Shown in pieces: positions 36,679-48,109 of a stretch of DNA of 64,000 nucleotides (positions within the stretch are counted from its first letter, which is position 1; every line of letters starts with the position of its first letter). The notes under the pieces are model-generated. The model made no database searches. It was not told where the DNA came from and saw only the letters and a program-made list of their open reading frames with translations. The stretch is taken from positions 215,428 to 279,427 of the forward strand of contig NZ_LT797688.1 of NCBI RefSeq assembly GCF_900009135.1, written 5' to 3'. Source of the DNA: Planktothrix sp. PCC 11201. GTDB taxonomy: Bacteria; Cyanobacteriota; Cyanobacteriia; Cyanobacteriales; Microcoleaceae. Position numbers and translations under genes: made by a program.

Positions 36679-38367
36679 TCAATCAGCGTTAACGGTTTGG
36701 GTTTCTTCTGTGATGATTTTGGGTTCAATTGTTAATTCTGGCGTGGGAATTTCTATTTCAGAAATGGGATTTTGTTCCTCTGAGGTAATTTCTGGAACTG
36801 GGTTAGGGGTTTCTTCAGGTTGGGGTTCGGTGACAGGTTTGGGAATTGGAACTTGATCAACAATTTCAGGTAGGGGTGTCGGAGAATTAGATGTTACCTG
36901 AACTGGATTCAAAAAGGGAAGACGGAAACGAGTCAAAAATCCACCCAATTGTTTAATTAGGGATTCAGAAGGGACATCCGGTGTTGTTTCTTCGGGTTGA
37001 ATTTCAGATGCTACAGGTTCAATCGCAGGTTCTTCCGCTTCTACCACGTCCGATGGAGGAGTTTCGGGTTCTAGGGTTGTTTCTACAGGTTCCGATGGGT
37101 TGGGTTCAGATTCTAGGATTGTTTCTACCACATCCGATGGAGTAGTTTCGGGTTCTAGGGTTGTTTCTACAGGTTCCGATGGAGTATCTAGGGTTGTTTC
37201 TACAGGTTCCGATGGGGTAGATTCGGGTTCTACCGTTGTTTCCACTTCTGGCGTAGTTTCCTCAACGGGTTCGGCGGTGGATTCGTCTACGGGAGGCGAA
37301 ATAACTTCGGGTTCGGTGGTAGGAAGTTCTTCCGGTTCAGGGGTTTTAATCAGGTCTTGAGTGGCAAAATTAGGATTCAGGATTCCTTTAAGTTCTGCAA
37401 AGGATAATTTTTCTTGAGTCAGTTGAGACAGGGTATTTTTGAGATTGGGATTATAGGTAATCACCCGGGCGGTTTTATTAAAAACGTTATCAACGGGATT
37501 TCCCTGTTCATTCAGATATTCAATTTGTACCCAATTTTTACCCGGTTTTAACCCTTTTATATATAAAGGTTGCCATTTATCGGTGGTGAAGCTTTCGCCG
37601 TTAAGGGTAATCCGAATTTGCCAATCTACTATTTCATCTGTTGGATCTTCTTGAGCCACAATATGTAGAGGGGCGTTATTGAGGTAGAAGTCTAGTAAAA
37701 TTGGTTCCGCACCGTATGCTCCTTGGGGACGGTTATAAGTAAGTAGGGGCAGATTTTGGTCGGGGTGATGATCGGGGGTTTTTGTGAAAACATGAAAGGT
37801 GGTTTGGGCAAAAGACCCTTCGTTTTTATAGCTTTCATCCCAGGGATAGGCAGCAAATACTCGGAGAGTATGGGTTCCGGGGTCTAGGTTGGGGAAGGTG
37901 ATGGGAGTGGTGATATCGTAAACATCAATATTAGGTTGGTTATCCAGGATTACTTGTAAATGTGGCCCTAAACCGAATTTAGGATCTTGGAATAGGGGTA
38001 AACCCTGAACCTGAAGTTGCAGATTAATTGTATCGTCTTCAAGCAGTTGATCGGGTTGAGGATTGAGGATGGTAACTTGAGGCTGGTAAGCATCGAGGGA
38101 TTGATGTAGTTTCTGGATCAGCTTTGGGGGAGAAACTTGGGAAATTGGTAACGCGGATTTGGATATCGTCAGGGTTGGAGGCGTTTGGGGCGGAACTTCT
38201 GAGGAGGAATTTCCACATCCAGCCAGACCAAAGATGATTAAGAGTGCTAACAGGGTTTTGAGTTGGGTTTTTACTCTTGTCCATACCTGAAGTATGGGAT
38301 TTAGCACCCGATTTTTCTGAAGGAAGCCCAATCTAGTTTTATCCATAGGTTTTTTATTGAAAATCAT
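36679..38367 (-). CDS. Lipoprotein with 14-residue acidic Pro/Thr/Glu repeats
   Basis: A 562-residue protein. A basic N-terminus leads to a hydrophobic stretch LKTLLALLIIFGLAGCG with a lipobox (LAGC), so it should be lipid anchored. Residues about 85-330 form beta-rich domains (VTILNPQPDQLLEDDTINLQLQVQGLP; PNLDPGTHTLRVFAAYPWDES), resembling Ig-like or carbohydrate-associated folds. From about 370 to 430 it carries five tandem units of the type ETTLEPETTPSDVV, one of 11 and four of 14 residues. The C-terminus is Pro/Glu-rich. Function unknown; a periplasmic or cell-wall spacer role is plausible. Confidence 0.7.
   Translation of the reverse strand: MIFNKKPMDKTRLGFLQKNRVLNPILQVWTRVKTQLKTLLALLIIFGLAGCGNSSSEVPPQTPPTLTISKSALPISQVSPPKLIQKLHQSLDAYQPQVTILNPQPDQLLEDDTINLQLQVQGLPLFQDPKFGLGPHLQVILDNQPNIDVYDITTPITFPNLDPGTHTLRVFAAYPWDESYKNEGSFAQTTFHVFTKTPDHHPDQNLPLLTYNRPQGAYGAEPILLDFYLNNAPLHIVAQEDPTDEIVDWQIRITLNGESFTTDKWQPLYIKGLKPGKNWVQIEYLNEQGNPVDNVFNKTARVITYNPNLKNTLSQLTQEKLSFAELKGILNPNFATQDLIKTPEPEELPTTEPEVISPPVDESTAEPVEETTPEVETTVEPESTPSEPVETTLDTPSEPVETTLEPETTPSDVVETILESEPNPSEPVETTLEPETPPSDVVEAEEPAIEPVASEIQPEETTPDVPSESLIKQLGGFLTRFRLPFLNPVQVTSNSPTPLPEIVDQVPIPKPVTEPQPEETPNPVPEITSEEQNPISEIEIPTPELTIEPKIITEETQTVNAD
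37070..37270 (-). repeat. In-frame 42-nt tandem repeat in the lipoprotein gene
   Basis: The marker TCTAGGGTTGTTTC or a close variant recurs at 37070, 37112, 37154, 37187 and 37229. Spacings are 42, 42, 33 and 42 nt, so the reading frame is kept. Copy number may vary between strains. Confidence 0.85.
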
Positions 38368-39008
38368 AAGCCCAACCTTAATCTATCGGTTTTGGGGGGG
38401 TATTTAACTTCCCTGGGTTCGGTAGGGTGTCACTTGAGGAGTTCAGACTAATCCTAGCGCGGAATTGGGACACCAAGAACCTAGAGATTAAAGTCCGGTG
38501 GAATTGATTTTGATTCCAGCTGGAAATGGACAAGGTTTTCAACCTTCTAAGTTATTCTGATAAATTTTAAGTTTTGTAACATTTGTTGAGAAATATTTGA
38601 CTTTTTGAAACCCTTATGAAAACTAAAATGATGATTCTGTAGGGAATCAGAGGGAATTTTAATTATTGTTACCAAGTCATTCCCCCCAGATTCAAAAAGA
38701 TGATATATCATTTAAAGACAACAGCTACCCCAAACGGAAAGCCATTGCTATGCAAGGGTTTAGGTGTGGGTTAGTTGTCGAAATAAAATTTTAAAAGCCT
38801 TAAGGCAAATGGAAGGGTGTCCTGTTGCCCCCGAACAAAGGTTAGTTTTAGTGCAGGTATAAACCTGAATAATTAGTCTCATAGAAATTCATCTATGAAA
38901 CGATTTAACGAAACACTAACTTTTGTTAAGGATTTTGAAAAAGGGGTATAACTTCTGTCAGAATCTGCAACGTTACTTATTTTTTGTCACAGGTCGAGGA
39001 GAGTCTAA
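38368..39008. other. Long upstream region of psaA
   Basis: A 641-nt region with no recognised gene. It contains a palindrome ATGATATATCAT (38699-38710), a candidate psaA promoter (38923-38952) and the psaA leader ending in GAGGAGAG just before the start. The left end should carry the minus-strand promoter of the lipoprotein gene. psaA regions of cyanobacteria often hold several promoters and RpaB sites. A GTTACA-like motif on the minus strand near 38575-38581 is the only hint of one I see, and it lacks a good second half. Confidence 0.55.
38923..38952 (+). promoter_or_regulatory. Candidate proximal psaA promoter
   Basis: TTGTTA (38923-38928) and TATAAC (38947-38952) with 18-nt spacing would start transcription near 38959, leaving a leader of about 50 nt. 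Based on consensus only. Confidence 0.45.
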
Positions 39009-41264
39009 ATGACAATCAGTCCTCCAGAGCGTGAGGCAAAAGTAAAGGTTGCGGTTGATAAAGATCCGGTTCCTACATCTTTTGAAAGATGGTCTAAACC
39101 AGGACACTTTCGCCGTGACCTCGCCAAAGGGCCAAATACAACCACTTGGATTTGGAACCTACACGCTGACGCTCACGACTTCGATAGTCATACCAGCGAT
39201 TTAGAAGATATTTCGCGTAAAATTTTTAGCGCCCATTTTGGTCATTTAGCCGTGATTTTTATCTGGTTAAGTGGTGCCTACTTCCACGGCGCTAAATTTT
39301 CGAACTACGAAGCTTGGTTGGCTAACCCTACGGGGATTAAGCCTAGCGCGCAAGTTGTATGGCCAATTTTCGGCCAAGAAATTTTAAACGGTGATGTTGG
39401 TGGTGGCTTCCACGGGATTCAGATTACCTCTGGATTATTCCAACTGTGGCGAGCTTCCGGTTTTACCAACACATACCAGCTTTATTGCACCGCCATTGGT
39501 GCGCTGGTCATGGCAGGTTTGATGCTGTTTGCTGGTTGGTTCCACTATCACAAACGGGCTCCCAAACTGGAATGGTTCCAGAATGTAGAGTCGATGATGA
39601 ACCACCACTTAGCTGGACTGTTGGGTCTAGGCAGTTTGGGATGGGCAGGTCACCAAATTCATGTGTCCTTACCCGTGAACAAACTACTGGATGCGGGAGT
39701 GGCGGCGAAGGATATTCCTTTACCCCATGAATTCATCCTCAACCCCAACCTGATGGCAGAACTGTATCCCAGTTTTAAAGAAGGTTTAACACCATTCTTT
39801 ACCTTGAATTGGGGAGTCTATTCTGACTTCTTAACCTTCAAAGGTGGATTAAACCCCCAAACAGGCGGTCTGTGGTTATCCGATACTGCACACCATCACC
39901 TGGCACTGGCAGTCCTGTTCATCATTGCTGGCCATATGTACCGGACAAACTGGGGCATTGGTCACAGCATGAAGGAAATTTTAGAAGCCCATAAAGGCCC
40001 CTTCACTGGAGAAGGCCATAAAGGACTCTACGAAATCCTGACCACCTCTTGGCACGCTCAGTTGGCGATTAACCTCGCATTGATGGGTTCTTTGAGCATC
40101 ATTGTGGCTCACCACATGTACTCAATGCCTCCCTATCCTTACATTGCGACGGATTATCCCACGCAGTTGTCTCTGTTCACACACCATGTGTGGATTGGTG
40201 GCTTCCTGATTGTGGGTGCAGGAGCTCACGCTTCCATTTTCATGGTGCGTGATTACGTTCCGGCCAACAATGTCAACAACTTGCTCGATCGGGTGCTTCG
40301 TCACCGCGACGCAATTATCTCCCACCTGAACTGGGTCTGTATCTTCTTGGGATTCCATAGCTTTGGGTTATATGTCCATAACGACACCATGCGTGCGTTT
40401 GGTCGTCCCCAAGATATGTTCTCTGATACAGGGATTCAACTCCAACCCGTGTTTGCCCAATGGGTGCAAAACATTCACGCTCTGGCCCCGGGTAGCACTG
40501 CTCCCCATGCCTTAGCCAGTGTTAGCCCTGTGTTTGGCGGCGGTGTCGTAGCCGTCGGTGGCAAAGTAGCAATGATGCCGATTGTGTTAGGTACGGCGGA
40601 CTTCATGGTTCACCATATCCATGCCTTCACAATTCACGTCACAGTCTTAATTCTGCTAAAAGGCGTTTTATACGCCCGTAGCTCTCGCTTGGTTCCCGAC
40701 AAGAGTGAATTGGGTTTCCGATTCCCTTGCGATGGGCCAGGTCGGGGTGGTACTTGCCAAGTCTCTGGCTGGGATCACGTTTTCCTGGGTCTGTTCTGGA
40801 TGTACAACTCCCTCTCCATCGTGATTTTCCACTTTAGCTGGAAGATGCAATCCGATGTTTGGGGAACCGTTGGTTCAGACGGCACCGTTTCTCACATCAC
40901 CAGTGGCAACTTTGCCCAGAGTGCCATTACCATCAACGGATGGCTGCGTGATTTCCTGTGGGCGCAAGCTGCTCAGGTAATCAGTTCCTACGGGTCAGCC
41001 CTTTCCGCCTACGGTCTGTTGTTCTTGGGTGCCCACTTCGTTTGGGCGTTCAGCTTAATGTTCCTGTTCAGTGGCCGCGGTTACTGGCAAGAATTAATTG
41101 AGTCCATTGTCTGGGCCCATAACAAGCTGAAATTAGCCCCAGCAATTCAACCTCGCGCTCTGAGTATTACTCAAGGTCGTGCGGTTGGTGTAGCTCACTA
41201 CCTCTTAGGGGGCATTGCTACAACTTGGGCATTCTTCCTAGCCCGAATTATTTCAGTAGGATGA
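39009..41264 (+). CDS. psaA: Photosystem I P700 apoprotein A1
   Basis: A 751-residue reaction-centre protein with eleven membrane helices. It binds P700, antenna chlorophylls, phylloquinone and, with PsaB, the 4Fe-4S cluster Fx. The Fx-binding loop [12 protein letters not shown] lies near residue 575. ATG 39009 is preceded by GAGGAGAG. It is followed by psaB after a 91-nt gap with a stable hairpin, as is usual in cyanobacteria. Confidence 0.99.
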   Translation: MTISPPEREAKVKVAVDKDPVPTSFERWSKPGHFRRDLAKGPNTTTWIWNLHADAHDFDSHTSDLEDISRKIFSAHFGHLAVIFIWLSGAYFHGAKFSNYEAWLANPTGIKPSAQVVWPIFGQEILNGDVGGGFHGIQITSGLFQLWRASGFTNTYQLYCTAIGALVMAGLMLFAGWFHYHKRAPKLEWFQNVESMMNHHLAGLLGLGSLGWAGHQIHVSLPVNKLLDAGVAAKDIPLPHEFILNPNLMAELYPSFKEGLTPFFTLNWGVYSDFLTFKGGLNPQTGGLWLSDTAHHHLALAVLFIIAGHMYRTNWGIGHSMKEILEAHKGPFTGEGHKGLYEILTTSWHAQLAINLALMGSLSIIVAHHMYSMPPYPYIATDYPTQLSLFTHHVWIGGFLIVGAGAHASIFMVRDYVPANNVNNLLDRVLRHRDAIISHLNWVCIFLGFHSFGLYVHNDTMRAFGRPQDMFSDTGIQLQPVFAQWVQNIHALAPGSTAPHALASVSPVFGGGVVAVGGKVAMMPIVLGTADFMVHHIHAFTIHVTVLILLKGVLYARSSRLVPDKSELGFRFPCDGPGRGGTCQVSGWDHVFLGLFWMYNSLSIVIFHFSWKMQSDVWGTVGSDGTVSHITSGNFAQSAITINGWLRDFLWAQAAQVISSYGSALSAYGLLFLGAHFVWAFSLMFLFSGRGYWQELIESIVWAHNKLKLAPAIQPRALSITQGRAVGVAHYLLGGIATTWAFFLARIISVG

Positions 41265-41276
41265 AAACTCTCTGCT

Positions 41277-41318
41277 CAGGGGCAGGGAAAGGCTGAATCA
41301 GCTTTCTCCTTCCCCCTG
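41277..41318 (+). promoter_or_regulatory. psaA-psaB intergenic stem-loop
   Basis: CAGGGG...AAAGGCTGA (41277-41296) can pair imperfectly with TCAGCTTT...CCCCCTG (41298-41318). There is no T run. It may influence mRNA processing or stability between the two genes. Confidence 0.6.
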
Positions 41319-41355
41319 AAGCGGAATAACAAAGAACACGATTTAGTTAGGACTT

Positions 41356-43584
41356 ATGGCAACTAAATTCCCAAAATTTAGCCAGGACTTGGCCCAAGAC
41401 CCGACAACACGTCGGATTTGGTACGGGATTGCCACAGCCCATGATTTCGAGACCCATGATGGCATAACAGAGGAAAATCTTTACCAAAAGATCTTTGCTT
41501 CCCACTTCGGTCACCTCGCTATCATTTTCCTCTGGACTTCAGGCAACCTGTTCCACGTCGCTTGGCAAGGTAATTTTGAACAATGGGTTAAAGATCCTTT
41601 AAATATTCGCCCCATTGCTCACGCCATTTGGGATCCCCAATTTGGCCAACCTGCGGTAGAAGCTTTCACCCAAGCGGGTGCTTCTAACCCAGTTAACATC
41701 GCTTATTCTGGGGTGTACCACTGGTGGTATACCATCGGAATGCGCTCAAATGCTGACCTGTATCAAGGGTCGATCTTCCTGTTGCTTTTGGCTGCTACCT
41801 TCCTGTTCGCAGGTTGGTTACACCTGCAACCCAAGTATCGTCCCAGTCTGTCTTGGTTCAAGAATGCTGAATCTCGTTTGAACCACCACTTGGCAGGTCT
41901 GTTCGGGGTTAGTTCCCTGGCTTGGACTGGTCACTTGGTTCACGTTGCCATTCCTGAATCTCGCGGACAACACGTTGGTTGGGATAATTTCCTCAGCACT
42001 CTGCCCCACCCGGCAGGTCTGGCTCCCTTCTTCACGGGTAACTGGGGTGTGTACGCACAAAGCCCAGATACCGCCGGTCACATTTTTGGAACCTCTACGG
42101 GTTCTGGAACCGCTATTCTGACCTTCTTAGGTGGTTTCCATCCTCAAACCGAGTCTCTCTGGTTGACGGATATGGCTCACCACCATTTGGCGATCGCAGT
42201 GTTATTCATCATTGCGGGCCATATGTACCGGACAAACTTTGGAATTGGTCATAGCATCAAAGAAATGATGAATTCCAAAGATCCTCTGTTCGGGATCAAA
42301 AATGAAGGGCCGTTCAACCTACCTCATCAAGGGTTGTACGACACCATGAATAACTCCCTGCACTTCCAGTTAGCATTTGCTCTGGCTGCGCTGGGTGTGA
42401 TCACCTCCCTGGTGGCGCAACATATGTACGCGCTTCCTCCCTACGCCTTCATCGCTAAGGATTACACCACGATGGCGGCGCTGTATACCCACCACCAATA
42501 TATTGCTGGGTTCCTAATGGTCGGGGCTTTCGCTCACGGGGCAATCTTCCTGGTGCGCGACTATGATGCCGAACAGAACAAAGGCAACGTCTTGGATCGG
42601 ATGTTACAGCACAAAGAGGCCCTCATCTCTCACTTAAGCTGGGTGTCTCTGTTCCTCGGTTTCCACACTCTGGGCTTATATGTCCATAACGATGTTGTGG
42701 TTGCCTTTGGAACTCCTGAAAAGCAAATTCTGATTGAACCGGTTTTTGCTCAATTCGTTCAAGCTGCTTCGGGTAAAGTGCTGTACGGTATGGATGTTTT
42801 ATTGTCCAATGCTGACAGCATCGCCAGCACCGCTTGGCCGAACTACGGCAACGTTTGGTTGCCCGGTTGGTTAGATGCTATCAACTCTGGTAGCAACTCC
42901 CTATTCCTGAGCATTGGCCCTGGAGACTTCTTAGTTCACCATGCCATCGCTCTAGGTCTGCACACCACCACCCTGATTTTGGTCAAAGGTGCGTTGGATG
43001 CCCGTGGCTCGAAGCTGATGCCCGACAAGAAAGACTTCGGTTATGCCTTCCCTTGCGATGGCCCTGGCCGTGGTGGTACTTGCGACATCTCCGCTTGGGA
43101 CTCTTTCTACCTGTCGATGTTCTGGATGCTGAATACCATTGGTTGGACTACCTTCTACTGGCACTGGAAGCACCTGGGCGTCTGGCAAGGAAACGTTGCT
43201 CAGTTCAACGAATCCTCTACCTACCTGATGGGCTGGTTCCGTGACTATCTGTGGCTGAATTCGGCTCAGTTAATTAACGGCTACAACCCTTATGGAACCA
43301 ATAACCTGTCGGTTTGGGCTTGGATGTTCCTATTCGGACACCTAGTTTGGGCGACTGGATTTATGTTCCTGATCTCTTGGCGGGGTTACTGGCAAGAGTT
43401 AATCGAAACGATTGTCTGGGCTCATGAACGGACTCCTCTGGCGAACCTAGTTCGTTGGAAAGACAAACCCGTGGCTCTTTCTATCGTTCAAGCTCGTGTG
43501 GTTGGTTTAGCTCACTTCACCGTTGGCTATATCCTCACCTACGCAGCCTTCCTAATTGCCTCGACTGCGAGTAAGTTTGGTTGA
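41356..43584 (+). CDS. psaB: Photosystem I P700 apoprotein A2
   Basis: A 742-residue partner of PsaA with eleven membrane helices; it starts [32 protein letters not shown] as expected. The second half of the Fx site, [27 protein letters not shown], lies near residue 560. Together with PsaA it forms the core of photosystem I in the thylakoid membrane. A terminator follows 43 nt after the stop. Confidence 0.99.
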   Translation: MATKFPKFSQDLAQDPTTRRIWYGIATAHDFETHDGITEENLYQKIFASHFGHLAIIFLWTSGNLFHVAWQGNFEQWVKDPLNIRPIAHAIWDPQFGQPAVEAFTQAGASNPVNIAYSGVYHWWYTIGMRSNADLYQGSIFLLLLAATFLFAGWLHLQPKYRPSLSWFKNAESRLNHHLAGLFGVSSLAWTGHLVHVAIPESRGQHVGWDNFLSTLPHPAGLAPFFTGNWGVYAQSPDTAGHIFGTSTGSGTAILTFLGGFHPQTESLWLTDMAHHHLAIAVLFIIAGHMYRTNFGIGHSIKEMMNSKDPLFGIKNEGPFNLPHQGLYDTMNNSLHFQLAFALAALGVITSLVAQHMYALPPYAFIAKDYTTMAALYTHHQYIAGFLMVGAFAHGAIFLVRDYDAEQNKGNVLDRMLQHKEALISHLSWVSLFLGFHTLGLYVHNDVVVAFGTPEKQILIEPVFAQFVQAASGKVLYGMDVLLSNADSIASTAWPNYGNVWLPGWLDAINSGSNSLFLSIGPGDFLVHHAIALGLHTTTLILVKGALDARGSKLMPDKKDFGYAFPCDGPGRGGTCDISAWDSFYLSMFWMLNTIGWTTFYWHWKHLGVWQGNVAQFNESSTYLMGWFRDYLWLNSAQLINGYNPYGTNNLSVWAWMFLFGHLVWATGFMFLISWRGYWQELIETIVWAHERTPLANLVRWKDKPVALSIVQARVVGLAHFTVGYILTYAAFLIASTASKFG

Positions 43585-43627
43585 TGTAACTATTAACTGC
43601 ATCCTCGTTTGATTGGTAATTAAAAAT

Positions 43628-43664
43628 ATCCCCTGCCTGCGGGTAGGGGATTTCTATTTATTCT
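43628..43664 (+). terminator. Terminator after psaB
   Basis: ATCCCCT (43628-43634) pairs with AGGGGAT (43645-43651), with inner CC/GG pairing, followed by the T-rich TTCTATTTATTC. Confidence 0.75.
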
Positions 43665-43758
43665 ATTTGTTGTTGCGCTTTAGCGCAATATAGGGGTATC
43701 TGTTGTATCTGTAAATGCAAGTGACCAACGCACTACAAAGAATCAATAATCTCAATAA

Positions 43759-44508
43759 TCATATCAGTGATAATTCTAATTGAGGTGTATCAGTTCTTAG
43801 TCTGTGTTCCGCTTGTTGACAGTATTCTGCCGATAGATCGATCCCAATAAAACTTCTTCCTAGCCTTTTTGCTGCTACTGCTGTAGTGCCACTCCCCATA
43901 AAAGGATCAAGAATTATTTCGGCATTTGTTGACTCAATACATCGTCTGGCTAATGCTATCGGAAAAGGTGCGGGATGGGAGTTATTCATTTCTTGCATGA
44001 ACTCCCAAACATCACCATGAGCATTAGCTTTAGGTGTCAACTTAAATTTTGGCTTCGTTATTAAATAAATGACTTCGTAGGTGGGTAAAAAGTAACCCTG
44101 GTTGAAGTTAATTCCTCCTTTTCGTCGCCAGATGATAATTTGTCGGACTGGGAAACCCGAAACTATATCTTGTCTGTCTTGAAGTAAACCGTCTTGAACC
44201 CGCCATTTATGATTATAAAATATTGCCCCATCATCTTTTAATAAACGCATCATTTGGGATAGACATTCTCTTTGCCATTCCACATATTTTTCATGGGGCA
44301 TATTGTCATCATAGTCTGAATAACCATGCACAAGTTGAGCATTTTTCCACTTGCCACCTCTGCCATCCTTCATCCCATTTCCGGTAGAATTTTTCAGGTT
44401 GTAGGGTGGGGAAGTTACAACTAAACCCAGACAATTATCTGGCATTTGACTCATTATGGATATACAATCTCCACAAATAAACTTATCTAATAACTGATCC
44501 AGAGTCAT
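43759..44508 (-). CDS. Orphan DNA methyltransferase (beta class, N6-A or N4-C)
   Basis: A 249-residue amino-methyltransferase. The catalytic motif IV is VTSPPYNLKNSTG (near residue 33) and comes before the SAM-binding motif I, LDPFMGSGTTAVAAKRLGRSFIGIDLS (near residue 200). This order defines the beta class. The region between holds the target-recognition part with KWRVQDGLLQDRQ and IIIWRRKGGINFNQGYF. No restriction endonuclease gene lies beside it, so it is probably a solitary regulatory or protective enzyme. SPPY does not separate N6-adenine from N4-cytosine modification, and the target cannot be read from the sequence. Confidence 0.87.
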   Translation of the reverse strand: MTLDQLLDKFICGDCISIMSQMPDNCLGLVVTSPPYNLKNSTGNGMKDGRGGKWKNAQLVHGYSDYDDNMPHEKYVEWQRECLSQMMRLLKDDGAIFYNHKWRVQDGLLQDRQDIVSGFPVRQIIIWRRKGGINFNQGYFLPTYEVIYLITKPKFKLTPKANAHGDVWEFMQEMNNSHPAPFPIALARRCIESTNAEIILDPFMGSGTTAVAAKRLGRSFIGIDLSAEYCQQAEHRLRTDTPQLELSLI

Positions 44509-44882
44509 TATTTATCCTTGATAATAACTTAATGGTTTGATTTGAGTGAAAATTACTAGACTTTGACCTACATTCGCTTTAAAAACACCGATTTTGCCTA
44601 AGCTAACGCAGATTTTGTCTCCGGTCAAGAGCTACTCAAAAAAATTGATTATTTTCCAGTGTCCATGATTTGCGGTAAAATACTTATAAACCCAAAGGGG
44701 AATAGAAAATGAGTTAAGCTAATGATCAACTTCCCCTTAACTTTGAGCTAGTTTTAGCCTTGGTCAAACAACTGCAACACTATCATAACCCATAGTGAAG
44801 ATCACCTCCATTTTCTCGGCTAACACTAACATAAATACGCCTTTAGTTAAAAATCTAGTTAAAGCTATTGATTTAATATAAA
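44509..44882. other. Divergent intergenic region, methyltransferase / histidine kinase
   Basis: AT-rich, no gene seen. It contains an 8-bp inverted repeat AAGGGGAA (44695-44702) with TTCCCCTT (44731-44738). Promoters of both divergent genes should be here, but none is clear enough to mark. Confidence 0.5.
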
Positions 44883-46895
44883 ATGAGTGTCTCCACCTCG
44901 ATACTAACAGAATTGCTGAAGTTTTTGCCCAATTTAAAGCCCCAAATTTATTTTAAATCCTCTTTAACTGCGTTATCTCATGCGATGGAGGATCAGATTT
45001 TAGCTGGAACTGAACAACCTCTGGTTATTGCTACCTTCCAACAGGAAAGATTTTATCGTAAAGAAGCTCACCGTTACCGAAAAATTGCTGAACTCACACC
45101 ACAGGTTTATGTGATGGCGGCGTTAGAAACGGAGTTTCAAAACTCCTCTGATAATCATGAAACCGTGGCTTTTTACCCGCAAGATCAACTAAGTCAAGAA
45201 TGGAATTTATTAGTTTTAGGACAATATTATTCAACCTGTTTAGTTTGTGTTGAACGAGAAGATTTAGTCCAGAATTCTGATATATCTGAACAGTTATTGA
45301 TGGATCAAGCTCGTCCCTTTGAAGGAATTTGGACATCAGATCGGCAAGTTTCTATTAAGGTTGCAGAATTGCTTTTAGAACGGACTTTATATTACCGTCC
45401 TGAATTGACTGAAAAGGTAGAACAAGCCTATAGTATTTATGGTATTCGTTCAGTAGCTAAAAAAACCAAAAAATCTTCAAATCCCACTAAATCAAATACT
45501 ATCTCTACAGATTATTCTTCTCTCAATGATCCCTTTGCTTATCGTTTAGTTACTTATCTACAAGCAGGACAACATGAACTTTTACGAGTCTATCGTTCCT
45601 TAGCAGCAAAAGAACGGAAGGAACGTTTAGTTAACTCTATTACAGCAACAATTCGCCAATCTCTAAACCCTCAAGAAGTGATCAAGGTAGCAACCCAGGA
45701 ATTAGGGGAAGCAATGGGAGCTTGTCGTTGTTTAATTTATCGCTGCAAGGCAACGGATAATTCTGTTAAAATTTCTAATGAATATTTATGTAATGATGTC
45801 GTTTCTATCATCGGAAAAACTTGGATATTGCGAGAAAATCCGCTATTTCAAGAAGTTGTTAAACGTCAAGAACCTATTTATATTAATCGAACTGATAAAA
45901 TTCATCCAGACTGGATTAAAAATACTAATAATAACTCAGTAAAGCCAAAAGAATCATTAAAAAAAATTACCCAAAGATGGGAAATTAAAGGTTGGTTAAT
46001 GATTCCTATTTTATACCAAGGTCAACTTTTGGGAATGGTAGAATTACACCAATGTAATTGTAATCTTTCCCTGTGGCAAGAAGATGATTTGTTAATGGTA
46101 GATGCGATCGCGACTCAACTAGGTGCTGCCATTATTCAAGCAGAAACCTATGCCAATTTAGAAGATCTTAACCAACAATTAGAAGCATTAGAACGCACCC
46201 GCAGTAATTTAATTGCCATTACCGGACATGAACTAAGAACTCCCTTATCCACAATTTTAATTTGTTTAGAAAGTTTAAATCAAGAGCCGAATATGCCCGT
46301 AGAAATGCGAAAAATCATGTTAGATACAGCCTTAACAGATGCAGAACGGTTAAGAAAATTAGTCCAAGATTTTTTGAAATTATCCCATTTAGAAAGTGGC
46401 CGTGTAGACTGGAACCCCGAATCTTTAAGATTAAAAGAATGTATTGATTTAGCCATTAGTGGAATTCGTACCCATCATAATCAAAATCAAGTTCCAGGTA
46501 TTGAAATAGAAGTTTCACCGAATTTACCTTTAGTTCAAGCCGATGGAGAATGGTTAGTAGAACTACTATCTAAACTTTTAGATAATGCCTGTAAATTTAC
46601 TGATTCTGATGGCAAAGTTACCATTAACGCCAAATGTAATCAAGAACAAATGGTAGAAGTGACAATCTCTGATACTGGACGGGGAATTGAACCTAATCGT
46701 TTAGACGCAGTATTTGAGCGTTTTTACCAGGAAGAAGGATCACTACGTCGGAGTGTGGGTGGAACAGGCTTAGGATTAGCGATCAGTAAACAAATTGTAA
46801 ATGGTTGGGGCGGGATAATTTGGGCAGATTCCCTGGGTAAAAATCAAGGGAGTCAGTTCCACTTCACGATCCCTTATGTTGAAGGTGATTCCTGA
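44883..46895 (+). CDS. DICT-GAF sensor histidine kinase
   Basis: A 670-residue hybrid without membrane segments. The N-terminal domain (about 15-180; FKSSLTALSHAMEDQILAG and QQERFYRKEAHRYRKIA) is of the DICT type found in cyanobacterial sensors. A GAF domain follows (about 250-425, LNPQEVIKVATQELGEAMGACRCLIYR). The HisKA phosphoacceptor is in ITGHELRTPLSTI (near residue 446). The ATPase domain shows N box LLSKLLDNACKF, G1 VTISDTGRGIEPN and G2 GGTGLGLAISKQI. No response regulator lies next to it. The signal is unknown; DICT domains are associated with light-related or nucleotide signalling by inference only. Confidence 0.87.
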   Translation: MSVSTSILTELLKFLPNLKPQIYFKSSLTALSHAMEDQILAGTEQPLVIATFQQERFYRKEAHRYRKIAELTPQVYVMAALETEFQNSSDNHETVAFYPQDQLSQEWNLLVLGQYYSTCLVCVEREDLVQNSDISEQLLMDQARPFEGIWTSDRQVSIKVAELLLERTLYYRPELTEKVEQAYSIYGIRSVAKKTKKSSNPTKSNTISTDYSSLNDPFAYRLVTYLQAGQHELLRVYRSLAAKERKERLVNSITATIRQSLNPQEVIKVATQELGEAMGACRCLIYRCKATDNSVKISNEYLCNDVVSIIGKTWILRENPLFQEVVKRQEPIYINRTDKIHPDWIKNTNNNSVKPKESLKKITQRWEIKGWLMIPILYQGQLLGMVELHQCNCNLSLWQEDDLLMVDAIATQLGAAIIQAETYANLEDLNQQLEALERTRSNLIAITGHELRTPLSTILICLESLNQEPNMPVEMRKIMLDTALTDAERLRKLVQDFLKLSHLESGRVDWNPESLRLKECIDLAISGIRTHHNQNQVPGIEIEVSPNLPLVQADGEWLVELLSKLLDNACKFTDSDGKVTINAKCNQEQMVEVTISDTGRGIEPNRLDAVFERFYQEEGSLRRSVGGTGLGLAISKQIVNGWGGIIWADSLGKNQGSQFHFTIPYVEGDS

Positions 46896-46898
46896 TTT

Positions 46899-46949
46899 GT
46901 AGTAAGCCCTTTAGGGCTATCTAACTCTGAGTCCTGAAGGACTCACTAC
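46899..46949. repeat. BIME-like inverted REP pair upstream of por
   Basis: GTAGTAAGCCCTTTAGGGCT on the left and, inverted, GTAGTGAGTCCTTCAGGACT on the right. The two stems differ by compensated changes (AGCCC/GGGCT versus AGTCC/GGACT). The element lies 4 nt after the histidine-kinase stop and 70 nt before por. Confidence 0.9.
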
Positions 46950-47013
46950 AATAGTGACCAGGGTGTTAAAACATGAGATCCTAGAAAAAGTCAACAATAG
47001 TAAATTGAGTTAG

Positions 47014-47979
<966 letters not shown>

Positions 47980-48032
47980 TAAAATCAGGGAGTAGGGACA
48001 ATACTTTTGGCTGTTTCAATGAATTCTTGTAC

Positions 48033-48061
48033 AAATCCCCTACTTTTAAGTGTGGGGATTT
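48033..48061 (+). terminator. Terminator-like hairpin after por
   Basis: AAATCCCC (48033-48040) pairs with GGGGATTT (48054-48061). There is no long T run, and a TTCCCTG repeat follows directly. Confidence 0.6.
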
Positions 48062-48080
48062 CCCTGTTCCCTGTTCCCTA
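48060..48080 (+). repeat. TTCCCTG heptamer repeat, three copies
   Basis: Two TTCCCTG units and a TTCCCTA unit in tandem, upstream of the Uma2 gene. Confidence 0.8.
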
Positions 48081-48109
48081 TAATTATATCAATAAACGAG
48101 GAGGTTAAA

